Part shown: positions 22,597 to 33,453 of the stretch, piece after piece
Layout of the letters: each line of letters opens with the position of its first letter
Numbering within the stretch: position 1 is the stretch's first letter
DNA from: Hydractinia symbiolongicarpus
Lineage: Eukaryota > Cnidaria > Hydrozoa > Anthoathecata > Hydractiniidae
Direction: 5' to 3'
DNA length: 64,000 bases
Assembly (NCBI RefSeq): GCF_029227915.1
Contig: NC_079882.1
Coordinates: 13,540,501 to 13,604,500 of the forward strand
The notes under the pieces: model-generated
Told to the model about the DNA's origin: nothing
Seen by the model: the letters and a program-made list of their open reading frames with translations, nothing else
Database searches by the model: none
Translations under genes and position numbers: made by a program

Positions 22597-22869
22597 AAAG
22601 GGAACCCAAGGTATAAAATGATGTTGGACTTATATTATAGAGCTTAAAAAGTTAGCTAACAAGTTTTTTTAATTTCTTAAAAATCTCTTTTCGTTCTCAA
22701 TATATTCACATTTAAAGAATTTCAGATTTAATTATGCTGCATGAGTTGTGATGTCATATTTAAGTAATAGCAAATTTGGACATTTTCTTTCATCAGTAAT
22801 TTTAGACCCGTTAAGGGGTACGTACTCAAACTTTATCAATGCATAGATATTATAAAGGTTAATTGATTA
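22597..22869 (-). repeat. Dispersed repeat C, inverted relative to 51955-52228
   Basis: About 270 bp matches the reverse complement of 51955-52228. Shared blocks include 'gatgttggacttatattata', 'tttcagatttaattatgctg' and 'tttatcaatgcatagatatt'. Non-coding and moderately diverged. Confidence 0.85.
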
Positions 22870-22873
22870 ACAC

Positions 22874-22996
22874 TAGTCGGTGGCCTGTGGAAAAATCAAC
22901 TGTTTTGTCCGTCCTTTATTTTCCGCATTTCATGTGTCCCGCTACTGCGGTTACCATTTTGCGTGACAGACGTATACTGGTATTATTATATAGATA
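22874..22996 (-). repeat. Dispersed repeat family B copy
   Basis: 'ctagtcggtggcctgtggaa', then 'gtccgtcctttattttccgc', 'tgtgtcccgctactgcggtt' and 'gcgtgacagacgtatactgg'. It is the reverse complement of the 9766-9915 copy. Confidence 0.8.
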
Positions 22997-23549
22997 GATT
23001 TCAAATTTTTGGAACAAAATAAATAAATATCCTTGGGAAGAGTTCATTTATTATTTTTTGCAATAAAAAACATGCTAGATATATAAGAAGAATAAAACTT
23101 GCCACCCATACTATAAAAGGTCAATAAAGAAACTAATGGACAAATTTTCCTTCTCAAAAGAGAATTGTGAAATCAAAAGAATACTTTGTCAGAAGAACAT
23201 TGGATTTGTAAACCCTGAATACTTTTCAGCGAAAACCAGTCGATTTATTAACTTGTTTTTTAATAAGTTGACACTTGAAACTACACGTAATATCAGACTG
23301 GTGTATCTCATAATCATGTTTCTCATTATAAGAAACATTCTTCTTATGTTTGCAATAGGTCAGACAAACTGATGTTTATTAGAACGAAACTATGCCTTGT
23401 GTGCACTCCTATGTAATTTTTCCATAAAAATGATTGTTGTACCTGCAAAAATTTCAGTGTAATTATGCCTGTAACATGGAGGTGTTGAAATAATTTTTGT
23501 CATTTTCTAATGGCTTTTTTATCTATTAAGTCATCTAGCTACATCTCAG
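22997..23549. other. Intergenic, nothing recognised
   Basis: AT-rich. The 78-codon ORF at 23136-23372 has no domain or splice context and I do not call it a gene. Confidence 0.5.
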
Positions 23550-25441
23550 TGATAGTTGTATCTTCTCATTAGGGATCGTCTCAAAATGTTCGTACGTTTT
23601 TTTCGTATAATTATACGAACGCTACGAAGTACTTCGTTTCGTGAAACGAATGTCATACGAAGTGCTTCGTTTAAAATAAAAAATATAAACGAAGTTTATA
23701 CGAACTTTTTTAATACATGATACGAACTTAAACGAAGTTTTTTTATCATACAAAATAAAATGATACGAACTTTGAACGAAGTAAATTGCTATACGATCTT
23801 GAAACGAACTTCAAAAGTACCGGCGTAATAGCGCGTAATTATTTCAATACAAAATCAGAAACAAAAGAATTAAACGAAGTTTTTTTGACATAGGAAAAGA
23901 AATGATACGAACTTTAAACGAAGTAAATTGCTATACGAACTTAAAACGAACTTCAAAAGTACCGGCGTAATTGCGCATAATTATTTCAATACGAAACCAG
24001 AAATAAAAGAAGTAAAATATACGATTTATTTTAATAGTTTCAACCAAACTTAAATTTAATATCAAGCATTTGTATTTCCTTTTTAAAATATCGAATTTAA
24101 TTAAATTAAACAGTTTTTTTTAAAACTAGCTACTTTCATAGCATGTCTAAAAATTACGACAGTGATATCGATTGGATATATGACACAGCCAGTTCCGACG
24201 ACGAGACTGATTTGTTTTTTTTAGTTAAAATGGTGAATATGTAGCGGTTAACGTTTTAAAAAAAAACTGTTGAGCTTGTTACGTCATAGCGTTATTCATT
24301 CTCACTTATTCTATTCAAAACTGAAACTTTACAGCATGATAGTTCTGTACAAGTTGCTAAATTTGGAGCCACGTGTACTATCTTATGTCGTAACCGTTGA
24401 TCTTTGCTAAACTATTGCTAAATAATTGATAACTTATCGAATAGTTCACTGTCTGTTTTTTAAGAACGTGTTTCTTACACGTTTTAAAAAAAATATATAT
24501 AAGTAGAGTGGGGGAAGCTAACTGACACATCTATATATTTACACAAAGACAAATTTCCAAGATTACACTTCATACAAAATTTAAAATCTATATTTAAAGT
24601 TGGAGCCTGGTTTATTCTTATGATATTCTTAACTTTTGACCCGTTTTGCATCCTCGATATTCCTACAGAAAATTCTTGTAGAAAAACGTGAAATAATACG
24701 CAATGATAGGGCGAGCAATATTATTTAAACTTATTTTATCTAATTCAAGTGGAAGCAATATTTTAAAACATATTATTTAATTCTAACTAAATAAAGTTTT
24801 TTTTTTTTTCGAAATAAGATGCAGTAAAGATAGCGCAATAAACTTAGTAAACAAAACAAAGTTTTTTTTGAAAGTTTTTTTTATGATATAAGACGCGTAA
24901 TAACGTGAATAATATTTGTTAAACGAATTTCGTTAATGAAACGAATTTTGTCATTGTTAAAAAATATTTAAATAATAAAGACCTTAGATAATAAGTCCAA
25001 TTAAAATAAACGAAGTTCGTATAACGAAACGAACTTTATAATTGTTGAAAAAAATTAAATATAAAGACTATAGATAATAGTCCAATTACAATAAACGAAC
25101 TTCCTATAAGCAAATTTTTATACGAACTTCTTTAAAAATGATACGAACTACATACGAACTTTATTTTAAATGATACGAACTTTATACGAACTTTTAATTT
25201 TGATGATACGAAAAAGTTCGTATTAAAAATAAAATGATACGAAAGATTTAATAAATCGATACGAAGTTTTTTATACGAATTATACGAACTACGTACGAAC
25301 ATTTTGAGACGGTCCCTTAATAGTTATCTAACTAATACAGCTGCGTGGGACGCTGAGTTTATATCAACAGAAGTATCACCAAAGTATCAATATAGTTGGA
25401 CAGGATCAAACTAACTGCAAGTGTTATATTTCAATTTAACA
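23550..25441 (+). repeat. 5' LTR of Copia element 1 (interrupted)
   Basis: LTR parts are 23550-23571 and 25320-25441, with 25317-25319 the duplicated TTA. Starts 'tgatagttgtatcttctcat' and ends 'tatttcaatttaaca'. The intact partner is at 30061-30204. Confidence 0.9.
23572..25316. mobile_element. PIF/Harbinger-type non-autonomous element inserted in the LTR
   Basis: The ends 'GGGATCGTCTCAAAATGTTC' and 'GAACATTTTGAGACGGTCCC' are inverted repeats with one mismatch, continuing for about 25 bp. They are flanked by TTA on each side (23569-23571 and 25317-25319). The intact 3' LTR shows a single TTA at this point, which proves the duplication. A 3 bp TTA/TAA duplication is the hallmark of PIF/Harbinger. 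The interior is built from dozens of 'tacgaac' / 'gttcgta' and 'aaacgaagtt' words in both orientations. No transposase is present. Confidence 0.9.
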
Positions 25442-25460
25442 GTGGTAGCAGCTGGAACAA
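25442..25460 (+). promoter_or_regulatory. Primer binding site-like sequence of Copia element 1
   Basis: 'gtggtagcagctggaac' directly follows the 5' LTR, in the position where a tRNA primes minus-strand synthesis. Resemblance to the usual Copia initiator-Met type site is partial, so this rests mainly on position. Confidence 0.45.
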
Positions 25461-25475
25461 GATCCCCGACTCTGG

Positions 25476-26434
25476 ATGTTATACACGGTTTTTGAATACA
25501 CAATATCATCAAACAAAAATCCTCCCTTGTTGTCTGCAAGTTCATTATACAGTGATTGGAAAAAGAAAGTGAATATCTGGTCCTTATTCACCACACTAGA
25601 GAAAAAGAAGCACGGAGCAGCCGTATTATTGACATTAGATGGGTCGGCTGAAGAAGCCGTACTTGAACTTGAATTAGAAATCATTAATAGCGATGATGGA
25701 TTGAAAAAGGTTTTAGAAAAGTTAGATAAACTTTATTTGAAAGACACAACATTAGAAAAGTTTGAAGCTCTGGATAAGTTTGACACTTACAAGCGGACAT
25801 CCGAAATTTTCATTCAAGAACACATTCACCAGTTTGAAAAGTTGTATTTCAAACTGCAGAGCCATGGTACCACTATATCCGAAGATCTCCTTGCTTACAA
25901 GCTCTTAAAATCAGCAAATCTCTCAAAGCAAGATGAAAAGTTGGCCAAAGGTAACGTTACAGAGCTTACATTGATCAACATGAAAGCCCAACTTAAGAAA
26001 ATTTTTCCAGATAAAGAAAGCTTATCACAAGCTTCCAATTCATTACAAGTCCATGAAATTAATGAAGTCACTTATGAAAACATTGACAATGACGGATGTT
26101 ATCCAACATACTTTGCTGGCAGACATACAATCAAGATTATCAATGCTATCCTCACAGACGAACACAAACCAACCAACAACCGATGAAAAGATACTCTTCT
26201 GTGCCAAGTTCTAAAAATCCACCATCACGCACTGGGCAAATCAGTCGTTGCAGAATTTGCAAATCAATTTATCATTGGGCTGCAGATTGCCCTGATAAAA
26301 AACACCAAAATGATAATAAGCGTTCCATACGTCCACGAAATCAACCTCTTCCTCACAGATATGTTTACTTCCAGGAGCAAGAAAATGATTCGAGCCTACA
26401 TCAAGTTGATGAACATGCCACTTATCATAAGTGA
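25476..26434 (+). pseudogene. Copia element 1 gag
   Basis: The first frame (25476-26186) is a gag with the typical 'WKKKVNIWSLFTTL' and 'FDTYKRTSEIFIQEHIHQFE' segments of UBN2-like Copia gag. A frameshift around 26160-26186 moves the reading to the 26096-26434 frame. That frame carries the zinc knuckle 'CRICKSIYHWAADC' (C-x2-C-x4-H-x4-C) and a basic stretch. The product would be the nucleocapsid of the retrotransposon particle. The antisense ORFs here are shadows. Confidence 0.85.
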
Positions 26435-27191
26435 TTATGACCACCCAAAACATCTTCCTGGACTGGTGGCAGAATCTTGGAATGCTGCTTTTCTTGACAG
26501 TGGTGCTACGAAAAACAGTTTGTGGTCGTAGTTGGTATAACACTTTCATCGAAAGCCTTTCCGAAACTGATGTTAAAAAGGTTAAAACATCACCTGTTTC
26601 CAACGTCTATCGCCTTGGAGATGGAAATGAAGTCACATCTACCCAGACAGCCACCATACCTGCCTTTCTTGGTCTCCGTGAAATAGGTATTTTCATTGAT
26701 ATTGTTGAAAAAGACATTCCACTACTCCTTTCTCGAAAAGCTATGAAAAAAGACATTGACTTCAAAGATGATACTGCGTCAGTATTTAACACTGTTGTGA
26801 ACCTCAATGTGACGAAGAGTGGTCACTATACAGTTCCACTCACCAGACAAACACAACTCTTGCCCATGGTTGATACAAAACGTGAACCAAACATTGTCTT
26901 ACCTGTTCAGGAAGCAACATCAAAGCATAACCTGAAGATACACCGTCAGTTTGCGCATGCACCAGTTCACAAACTCATCAAGTTGGTAAAATCTGCTGGC
27001 GACCCCTGGGCACATGATAAAGAGCTGGAGCAAGAGCTACATGCTGTTGCGAAAAATTGCCAAACATGTGAACAGTATGGCAGAGCTGCACTAAGACCTG
27101 TTGTTAGTTTACCATCAGCCAACAAATTTCTAGACACTGTTGCCATGGATCTAAAATTTTATCGTCAATTTACTGCTCCATATGATCGACC
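26435..27191 (+). pseudogene. Copia element 1 protease and integrase N-terminus
   Basis: The protease active-site motif 'NAAFLDSGATKN' sits near 26477-26520 in one frame. The rest of the protease and the integrase continue in the 26431-27402 frame: 'SNVYRLGDGNEV', then the HHCC zinc-binding region ('IHRQFAHAPVHK' and 'NCQTCEQY') and the first catalytic Asp region 'TVAMDLKFY'. A frameshift splits the protease. After about 27180 the integrase core is cut, losing the central catalytic Asp. Confidence 0.8.
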
Positions 27192-28574
27192 ATGCTACAC
27201 GTCTTTCAGTATAATGGCCTTGTTGAGCGTCACAACCAAATTATATCCGCAATGCTGGACAAAGTTCTGGAATATACCGACTGTGATTTCGATATCGCCC
27301 TATCTTGGTGTGTCAATGCCAAGAATTCCCTCACCAATTGCCATGGTTTCAGTCCATATCAACTGGCAATTGGAGGCAATCCACGCCTCCCTAGTGACAT
27401 GAACAATGAATTGTCAGCATTGACTGCAGATATACCAACGAGTGATATACTTCACCAGAATTTAAATGCTCTACATGCTGCTAGAGGGACCTTTATGCAC
27501 CATGAAAGAACAGAACGACTTCGCCGTGCCCTTTCAAGCAATACCCGTACCTACAGTGATGTTGTTATTCTCACTGGAGATATTGTTTACTACAAGAGGA
27601 ACAACGAAATAAAATGGAGAGGACCAGCTACAGTTTTAGGGAAAGATGGACAGCAAACACTGCTCAAACATGGTGGTTATTACATCAGAGTACACCCTTG
27701 CCGCATACGACCAGCTCGAAAACCCACTGTGCGAAACAAGATGATTCAAATCATATATCATCAGAAAAAGATGCTGTCACATCTGGTTCACCAAGTACTC
27801 CAGAAAAACAGAGCCAAAGCACTCGAAGACGACAGCGATTCTGATGAACAACCACATCATTTTTCCATTACTCCACCAACGATCGCAGCAACACCCCCTC
27901 CTACACCACGTGCAACTGCTCCAAATTCCAGTAACACGCATAGACCGCATCGCTATATGTCTTCAGCAGCGACAAACACAAGAACATTAGACACAGATTT
28001 CGAACAACAACAATCTCTTGATGTCCAACAAGCATCACCTGACAACCAGAAATGTCCTGATGTAAATTCTTTGCGTAAAAACGACACTGTGGAGTATCAA
28101 CTCAAAAATGACGATACATGCAAAAAGGGAACCCTACATAGCAGATCAGGAAATTCAACAGGAAAATGGAAGTATTCATGGAATGTTAAGTCGGCCGAAG
28201 GTGAATTTCAATCAGTTGATTGCAGTAGTGACGTAACAATGTGGCATCATACTAACAAAAGCAACAACGATCAAGAGATATTACAATCAGAAATCCTCAT
28301 TGCCCAAGTTCACACTGACATAGAACTTCCTAAACAACGGGAGCTTCAGTCGTGGAAGTCTAGAAAAGTTTATGAAGAAGTCACAGATGAAGGTCAAAAT
28401 TTTATGAATGTACGTTGGGTAATCACTCCTAAAGTTATTGACAACAAATCATCAACAAAAGCCAGACTAGTTGCGAAAGGCTTTCAAGAATCCCAATACT
28501 ATCGGACAGATAGTCCCACCTGCTCAAGAGAGAGTGTTCGACTTTGTCTTTCCATCACAGTGTCAATGAAATAG
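27192..28574 (+). pseudogene. Copia element 1 integrase C-terminus and RT start
   Basis: Open for 460 codons. It starts in the integrase core at the catalytic Glu ('YNGLVERHNQ') and continues through 'NCHGFSPYQLAIGGNPRLP' and an SH3-like C-terminal fold ('VYYKRNNEIKWRGPATVLG', 'IRVHPCRIRPAR'). A Pro/Thr/Ser-rich linker follows, then the RT N-terminus ('MNVRWVITPKVIDNK', 'KARLVAKGFQES'). The methionine given is simply the first in the frame after the deletion, not a true start. Confidence 0.85.
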
Positions 28575-29332
28575 TCACTCCATTCTCTAGACATAAAACA
28601 GCCTTTCTTCAAGGATATGCCATAGAACGTACAGTATTCATAAAACCACCTAAAGAAGCCAATAGTGAAAAATTATGGAAACTCATGACGTGTGTTTATG
28701 GTCTTGCAGATGCTCCTCGCCAGTTTTACCTGGGACTCCGACAAGAATTGATCAAATTAGGTGTTACCCCTAGTCCATTTGACAATGGGTTGTTCTATTG
28801 GCGTGTTGGTGATGCGTTGCATGGAATCCTTGTTTGTCATGTAGATGACATTATGTGGAGTGGCACAAAAACCTTTCGTATACAGGTTATCCAGCCATTG
28901 GGACAAGTATTAAAGTTTAGTACTGAACATCACACAGCATTTAATTATTTGGGAATTCAACTGAAACAACATGAAGACTTTTCTATAACGCTCTCTCAAA
29001 ACAACTTTGCATCCTCAATTAAAAAGATCGAGCTACCACCAAAAATAGATAAACATACACCTGTTAATGAAAATGTTAGAGGAGAACTGAGATCCATCAT
29101 TGGTCAATTGAACTGGCTATCATGCATGTCCAAACCTGAAATCAGTTTTGAAGTCTCATACTTGTCTGGGAGAATCAAAGAAGCTACATTCACAGATGTC
29201 ATTGATGCTAACAAAGTCATCACTAAAGTCCAAAATAATCCATCATTCATGACATTCCCCTGCCTTGATTTTAATTCAATTCACATCCACGTCTATGCAG
29301 ATGGCAGCTTTATTAGTTTACCAAATGCTTGA
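28544..29332 (+). pseudogene. Copia element 1 RT palm and RNase H start
   Basis: Frame-shifted continuation: 'KTAFLQGYAIERTVFIKPP' (RT motif with Gly), 'VYGLADAPRQFY' (the Copia 'YGL.qa.r.W' block, Tyr here), and the active site 'VCHVDDIMWSG' (usual YVDDM/I). Then 'GQLNWLSCMSKPEISFEVSY' and the RNase H start 'HVYADGSF'. Both RT Asp residues are intact. The frame stops at 29332. Confidence 0.85.
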
Positions 29333-29772
29333 AGTCAAGGTGGCCAGATAGTTCCTCTGTGTGATAAGTTCCAACAATGTTGCACACTAGCGTAGAATTC
29401 TACTCGACTCAAACGTGTTGTAAGGTCAGCATTGGCTGCTTAAACATTAGCAATGTGTGACGGCTGTGAATTGGCATTCTTCATTTCTAACATGGTCAGT
29501 AATCTGTTATTAAAAGATCAACAGAAGTCTATGCTATAACCGACAGTCGCTCATTATACGAAGCACTTGGTTCAACAAATCAACCATCAGACAAACGTCT
29601 GAGACTAGAAATCTATGCCTTGAGAGAAATGGTGAAAGAAGGTGACATTAAAGTTACATGGATAGAAGGTTCAACGCAAATCAGTGATGCAGTCACCAAA
29701 CGTGGAGCATCTTGGAAGCTACTGAAACAGTCTATTGAGAATGGCCAGCTTTCACACACCATTCCAGCTTGA
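29333..29772 (+). pseudogene. Copia element 1 RNase H remnant
   Basis: Past two in-frame stops, the sequence still reads 'ITDSRSLYEAL' and 'GDIKVTWIEGSTQISDAVTK', the core and C-terminal Asp blocks of Copia RNase H. It ends at a stop near 29770, about 290 bp before the 3' LTR. Confidence 0.75.
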
Positions 29773-30060
29773 AGGGTATGTGCTGTTGACCCTACTGTAT
29801 ATAGACAAACATTTTGGATTTTTGTTTTTTTATTTGTTCACAAAGATTTAGAGATAATTATTTTGCCGACGCCACTGTACATAGATAAACATCCAGTTCT
29901 AGAAAGTATTTCATTGGTTCGATCTAGAATGTTACATTTCTCCTTCAACCATGGTTTACCAATGTATATATATCAAGTTTATGTTGTAAGTGAATAATTG
30001 CAGATGATAAAGAAGATGACCAGCCAATGGAGTTGACACAAATAAAGAAAGAGGGGAGAT
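29773..30060 (+). other. Copia element 1 3' untranslated region and polypurine tract
   Basis: Non-coding. It ends in 'aaagaaagaggggagat' immediately before the 3' LTR, which fits the plus-strand primer tract. Confidence 0.7.
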
Positions 30061-30204
30061 TGATAGTTGTATCTTCTCATTAATAGTTAACTAACTAATA
30101 CAGCTGCACGGGACGCTGATTGTATATCAACAGATGTATCACCAAAGTATCAATCTAGTTGGACAGGATCAAACTAACTGTAAGTGTTATATTTCAATTT
30201 AACA
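30061..30204 (+). repeat. 3' LTR of Copia element 1
   Basis: 144 bp, 'tgatagttgtatcttctcat' to 'tatttcaatttaaca'. Intact across the site where the 5' copy carries the Harbinger-type element. Confidence 0.92.
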
Positions 30205-30593
30205 TTTGGAAGGCTGGAACATGTACAAGAATGTAATCTAACTACGTGCAAGGCGTGATAAAAAAACAACCTTTATTTAAAGCTGTCATTATTATTTCGT
30301 ATATTTTTCGCTTAAAAAAACAATAACAAATTTTAAAAGCATGTTTTTATTTACGAAGAATGAAAATTAATCTCATATATTTTGTATTGTTAAAAAGCTT
30401 TGAGAAATTTTAAAAACTCATGCGATGAAACTTTAAAATTTCCAGAAGATTAGATTTTGTTTTATTATTTTCCGCACCCGTTTTTGTCGTATCTGTTTTT
30501 ATGCTACACAGTTTCAGAATTCAGTCCTACTATGTTCTCACTTATAAAATTTTATCAGCAGAAAAAGAAGTGCAAAAAAATTCAGATTACTGA

Positions 30594-30720
30594 CTGGTGG
30601 CCTTGTGGTAGAGCGTTCGCTTCTTGGGTTCAAACCCTCGCCGAGTCATGCCAGAGACTATAAAAATATGAATCTGTCCTTTCTGCTTAGCGCTTAGCAT
30701 GAGAAGTAAGTAAGTAGTAA
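30594..30720 (+). repeat. tRNA-derived SINE, shortened copy
   Basis: An A-box-like 'ttgtggtagagcgttcgc' is followed too closely by a B-box-like 'gggttcaaaccc', so the tRNA region has an internal deletion. It is followed by 'cgagtcatgccagagacta' and 'cctttctgcttagcg', identical to the fuller copy at 37928-38252. The ORF at 30457-30663 is chance. Confidence 0.8.
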
Positions 30721-31299
30721 GTAATATATTTCGTGATAGATCATATAGATATGAAGTACTACATATGGAAATAACCTAAAAAAAAGGCTTTCGAGCCATA
30801 TGTACACTGTATGTAAACTCAACGTTCATGATTACAATAAATCATTTTTCAGCACACACACAAAAAAACTCGTTTAAATATATAACTATGTCTGGTAATA
30901 AATATATATAAATATTCGGTGATATGATAATAATATATTAACAGACTGTCTATATATCCGTAGGCGACCATGTGGCTAATGCGAAAAAATGGGTTAAAGG
31001 ATAGTGTATTGACGGTTGAGTAAATTTGTGCAAAAAAAAAAAAAGAATATCTTGTAAAAAAGTAGAGGGGGAAGGGGGTTAGCGCGGGCGGAAGGGAAAA
31101 CAAAAGAGCAATAAGATTGCAGTAAAGTTAGTAAGCAAAAGAAAGTAAAGCTACTAGTACAAAATATAATACAGTATTTACAGGTGTTAAAAATTTAGAT
31201 GAAAGTTAAGGATGTTTAAATGTCAGCTATTATTGATTTCAACTTTTCCGAGAATGTTGCTTTAGAGTAGTTACAGATCGTTAAACAGTATTCATCCAA
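30721..31299. other. Intergenic, AT-rich, nothing recognised
   Basis: Contains poly-A and TA runs. No coding evidence on either strand. Confidence 0.5.
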
Positions 31300-31815
31300 T
31301 TTTTACAAGCTAATCTTGGTAGAGGAAATAGTTTACTATCAATATATGGGGGAGAAACATACCTCTGCTTGCTGCCTGTCTAGTATGATGGTTATGAACA
31401 GTGCTAGATTGTTTAAAAAAGTTTGTTTATGTTACTTGGTAGCATATTATTTTGAAAGTTATACATCAATTTACATGATTCCGTAATGTAAATATGTTTA
31501 AGATTTTGTAGATTTTTAATTTTTATAATTTTATTAATGAATTTATGAACCTTAGCGATTTGGACGTTAAGTTTGTCAAGTTTGGTATATAGAGATCCCC
31601 AGCAGGCAAGGTTACAGTATAATAAATGAGATTGCACGAAGCTGGCATATACATTAACGATGCTTGATGCTGGTATTAAATGTTTGACTTTATGCAATAT
31701 GCCGATACCTTGTGATGTTTTGATTTTTACCTGTGTTACCTGTTCTTCCCAGTTTAGCTTGTCATCAATGTGTATACCTAGATACTTGACGAGAATTGGA
31801 TTGATACCTTAGGCT
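31300..31815 (-). pseudogene. LINE reverse transcriptase C-terminal fragment
   Basis: On the minus strand, from about 31815: 'VKYLGIHIDDKLNWEEQVTQ', then 'GILHKVKHLIPASSIVNVYA', 'FVQSHLLYCNLACWGSLY'. This is the thumb/C-terminal block of a non-LTR retrotransposon, of another family than the 16-19 kb LINEs. No active-site region remains and the piece is truncated at both ends. Confidence 0.8.
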
Positions 31816-32187
31816 AACAGCTTTAAAGTCTATATCCCTGTAAACATTTCCGCCTCTGGTTCTCCATGACCAATTTTTGCTTGCAACTTGCGAGAATGCT
31901 TTGCAACCTCTTTTTCAATTTCTAGTAACCACATAGGGTATCAGGTTTACCTTTATAGTGTCGCGTGTCTTCGTACACCATCTTCAACAACTCGTGCGAA
32001 ATGAAGATTTCGACACCCGTTTATTAGGCTAGTGCCGGCAGCCGATGTTCGTAAACTATATTTTAAGCAAACAAAACTTCATTTTATTAAAAAAATTCCA
32101 GCGTTGTTTAGAAAGTAATATTAAATCAACTGCACCTTTTATAAAAAGTATATCGTTGTTGAGCAACAACTTAATTTTGATTTACGT
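31816..32187. other. Intergenic, upstream of the 32188 gene
   Basis: Somewhat higher GC around 31840-32060, with no clear ORF. It could contain 5' sequence of the gene that follows; nothing specific is visible. Confidence 0.4.
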
Positions 32188-32790
32188 ATGGATTCTGGAT
32201 ATATTTTAAGCAAGAAAATGAGCAGTGACGAAATTAACAGTGGAGAAAAGCTTGCCAATGGGTATCCATTTCGAGATGATATTATCAACTTCACATTAAA
32301 ATACAAAGAAAAAAAATTTTATTTTGAATTTCCAGTGTTAATAGACAGATCATTTCTGCTGCGTGAAATAAAAGAACGAACACGAGTTCGAGGTTCGTTT
32401 TGTCTGCGATGGAAAACAGGAGAAGTAAAAGGAGATCTAAATAAAACAAAAGAAGAACAAAAAGAAAAGAAAGGCCCCTTTAAAAAAACAGCAGATGTAT
32501 GTCTTCATTCTACCAACATAACAACGTTGACGTTAAGGCGTTTTTGTGGAAAGACGCTTCACATTGTGAATGTGGACAGATGTGAGTTAAAAAATATAAA
32601 AAAACTTTACTAATGAGTGAGTTTATGAACCTTCTTTTCCAGCAATATTATTATTAACTATAAATCTGTTTTCTTTTTTAGCCTCCGCTGGAGAAGACCC
32701 TACATGGGAACATTTCTCTCATGATCCAGTCCTTGAATATAAGAGAAAAATGATTAGAGAGCGATTCACACCGTTTGATTGCCCACCATA
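32188..32790 (+). CDS. Unrecognised two-exon gene, about 172 aa
   Basis: Exon 1 begins 'MDSGYILSKKMSSDEINSGE' at 32188 and ends at a strong donor 'acagat|gtgagt' (32582). Exon 2 starts after 'tttttttag' (about 32682) with 'SAGEDPTWEHFSHDP' and stops after 'RFTPFDCPP' at 32790. Joining them restores an open frame and removes the 'CELKNIKKLY' read-through tail. The product has a lysine-rich middle (residues about 85-105) and no membrane segment. I do not recognise a family. The neighbours are transposon remains, so it may be an accessory ORF of an element, for example the KDZ-like region downstream. Function unknown. Confidence 0.55.
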
Positions 32791-33173
32791 ATATAATTAA
32801 AGCACGACGATGCTCTTCTCATGAAGAGGTAAAGAAGATATATTTCGATGCTGTAGACCAAAGAAAATGAGAGTCACACCACACAATATCATTGGTTAAG
32901 AAAAAACGTTGGTCCCGTTGTCCCAATAGGGAACGAAGTAAGTTAAAGGCCGATGTCATAAAAGTTATAATTTTCAAAATGGTTGGTTTGGTAACAAATG
33001 TGGGTCAACCTTATTAAAAGAATGATTTCCAGGTCGTCGTAATAAATAAAATATCGACGAGAAAAATCAAGAAGAACACTAGAAATGTATATATTTCTGT
33101 TATGTTTTTTTATACGTCTTGCACTTTTTCTTACACACAAGAATATTATCACCGTCTCCTCGAAAGTGCTGTG
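32791..33173. other. Intergenic, no supported feature
   Basis: No convincing coding sequence. The 69-codon antisense ORF at 32943-33152 lacks any recognisable feature. Confidence 0.4.
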
Positions 33174-33453
33174 AAACCTTAGTCAGGGTGGTCAACACTT
33201 TGAATATCTTGGAGAAACCTTGGATGGTGTTTCTGCAACAATGAAAAAAAGCTCCTTATCATTGTATCGCTCCGGAATACTGGAATTTGTCGTTAAAAAC
33301 TTGAATTTTAGGCACAAATACCTAAAAAAAACCGAAAATAACTGGAAGCTTTGTCTTAAAATATTAGCTGCCCTGATTTTACCGCGAAATACAAAAAGTG
33401 TTTCATCATACGAGTTTGACCTATCTTATTTTTGTGTGAAAAAGCCGTAACAT
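33174..33453 (+). other. Possible coding fragment of unknown nature
   Basis: The open frame around 33183-33450 includes 'GGQHFEYLGETLDGVSATMK' and 'LEFVVKNLNFRHKYLKKTEN'. Composition is protein-like, but there is no recognised domain and splice signals are ambiguous. It could belong to the same element or gene as 32188-32790. Confidence 0.25.

Larger units (their letters stand above)
23550..30204 (+). mobile_element. Copia-type LTR retrotransposon, defective, with a DNA transposon in its 5' LTR
   Basis: The two LTRs start TG and end CA and are exactly 144 bp each once the 1748 bp insertion (element plus TTA duplication) is removed from the left one. They differ at 8 sites (about 5.6%). Between them lie a primer-binding-site-like stretch after 25441, gag with a CCHC knuckle, protease, integrase, reverse transcriptase and RNase H in the Copia order, and a purine tract 'aaagaaagaggggagat' just before the 3' LTR. 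Several frameshifts, stops and an integrase deletion make it inactive. I see no matching target duplication outside the LTRs (5' flank 'ctcag', 3' flank 'tttgg'). Confidence 0.92.

Noticed and set aside
30600-30660. Possible tRNA gene
   Set aside because: A and B boxes are present but too close for a tRNA, no cloverleaf can be drawn, and the flanking body matches a SINE elsewhere in the window.
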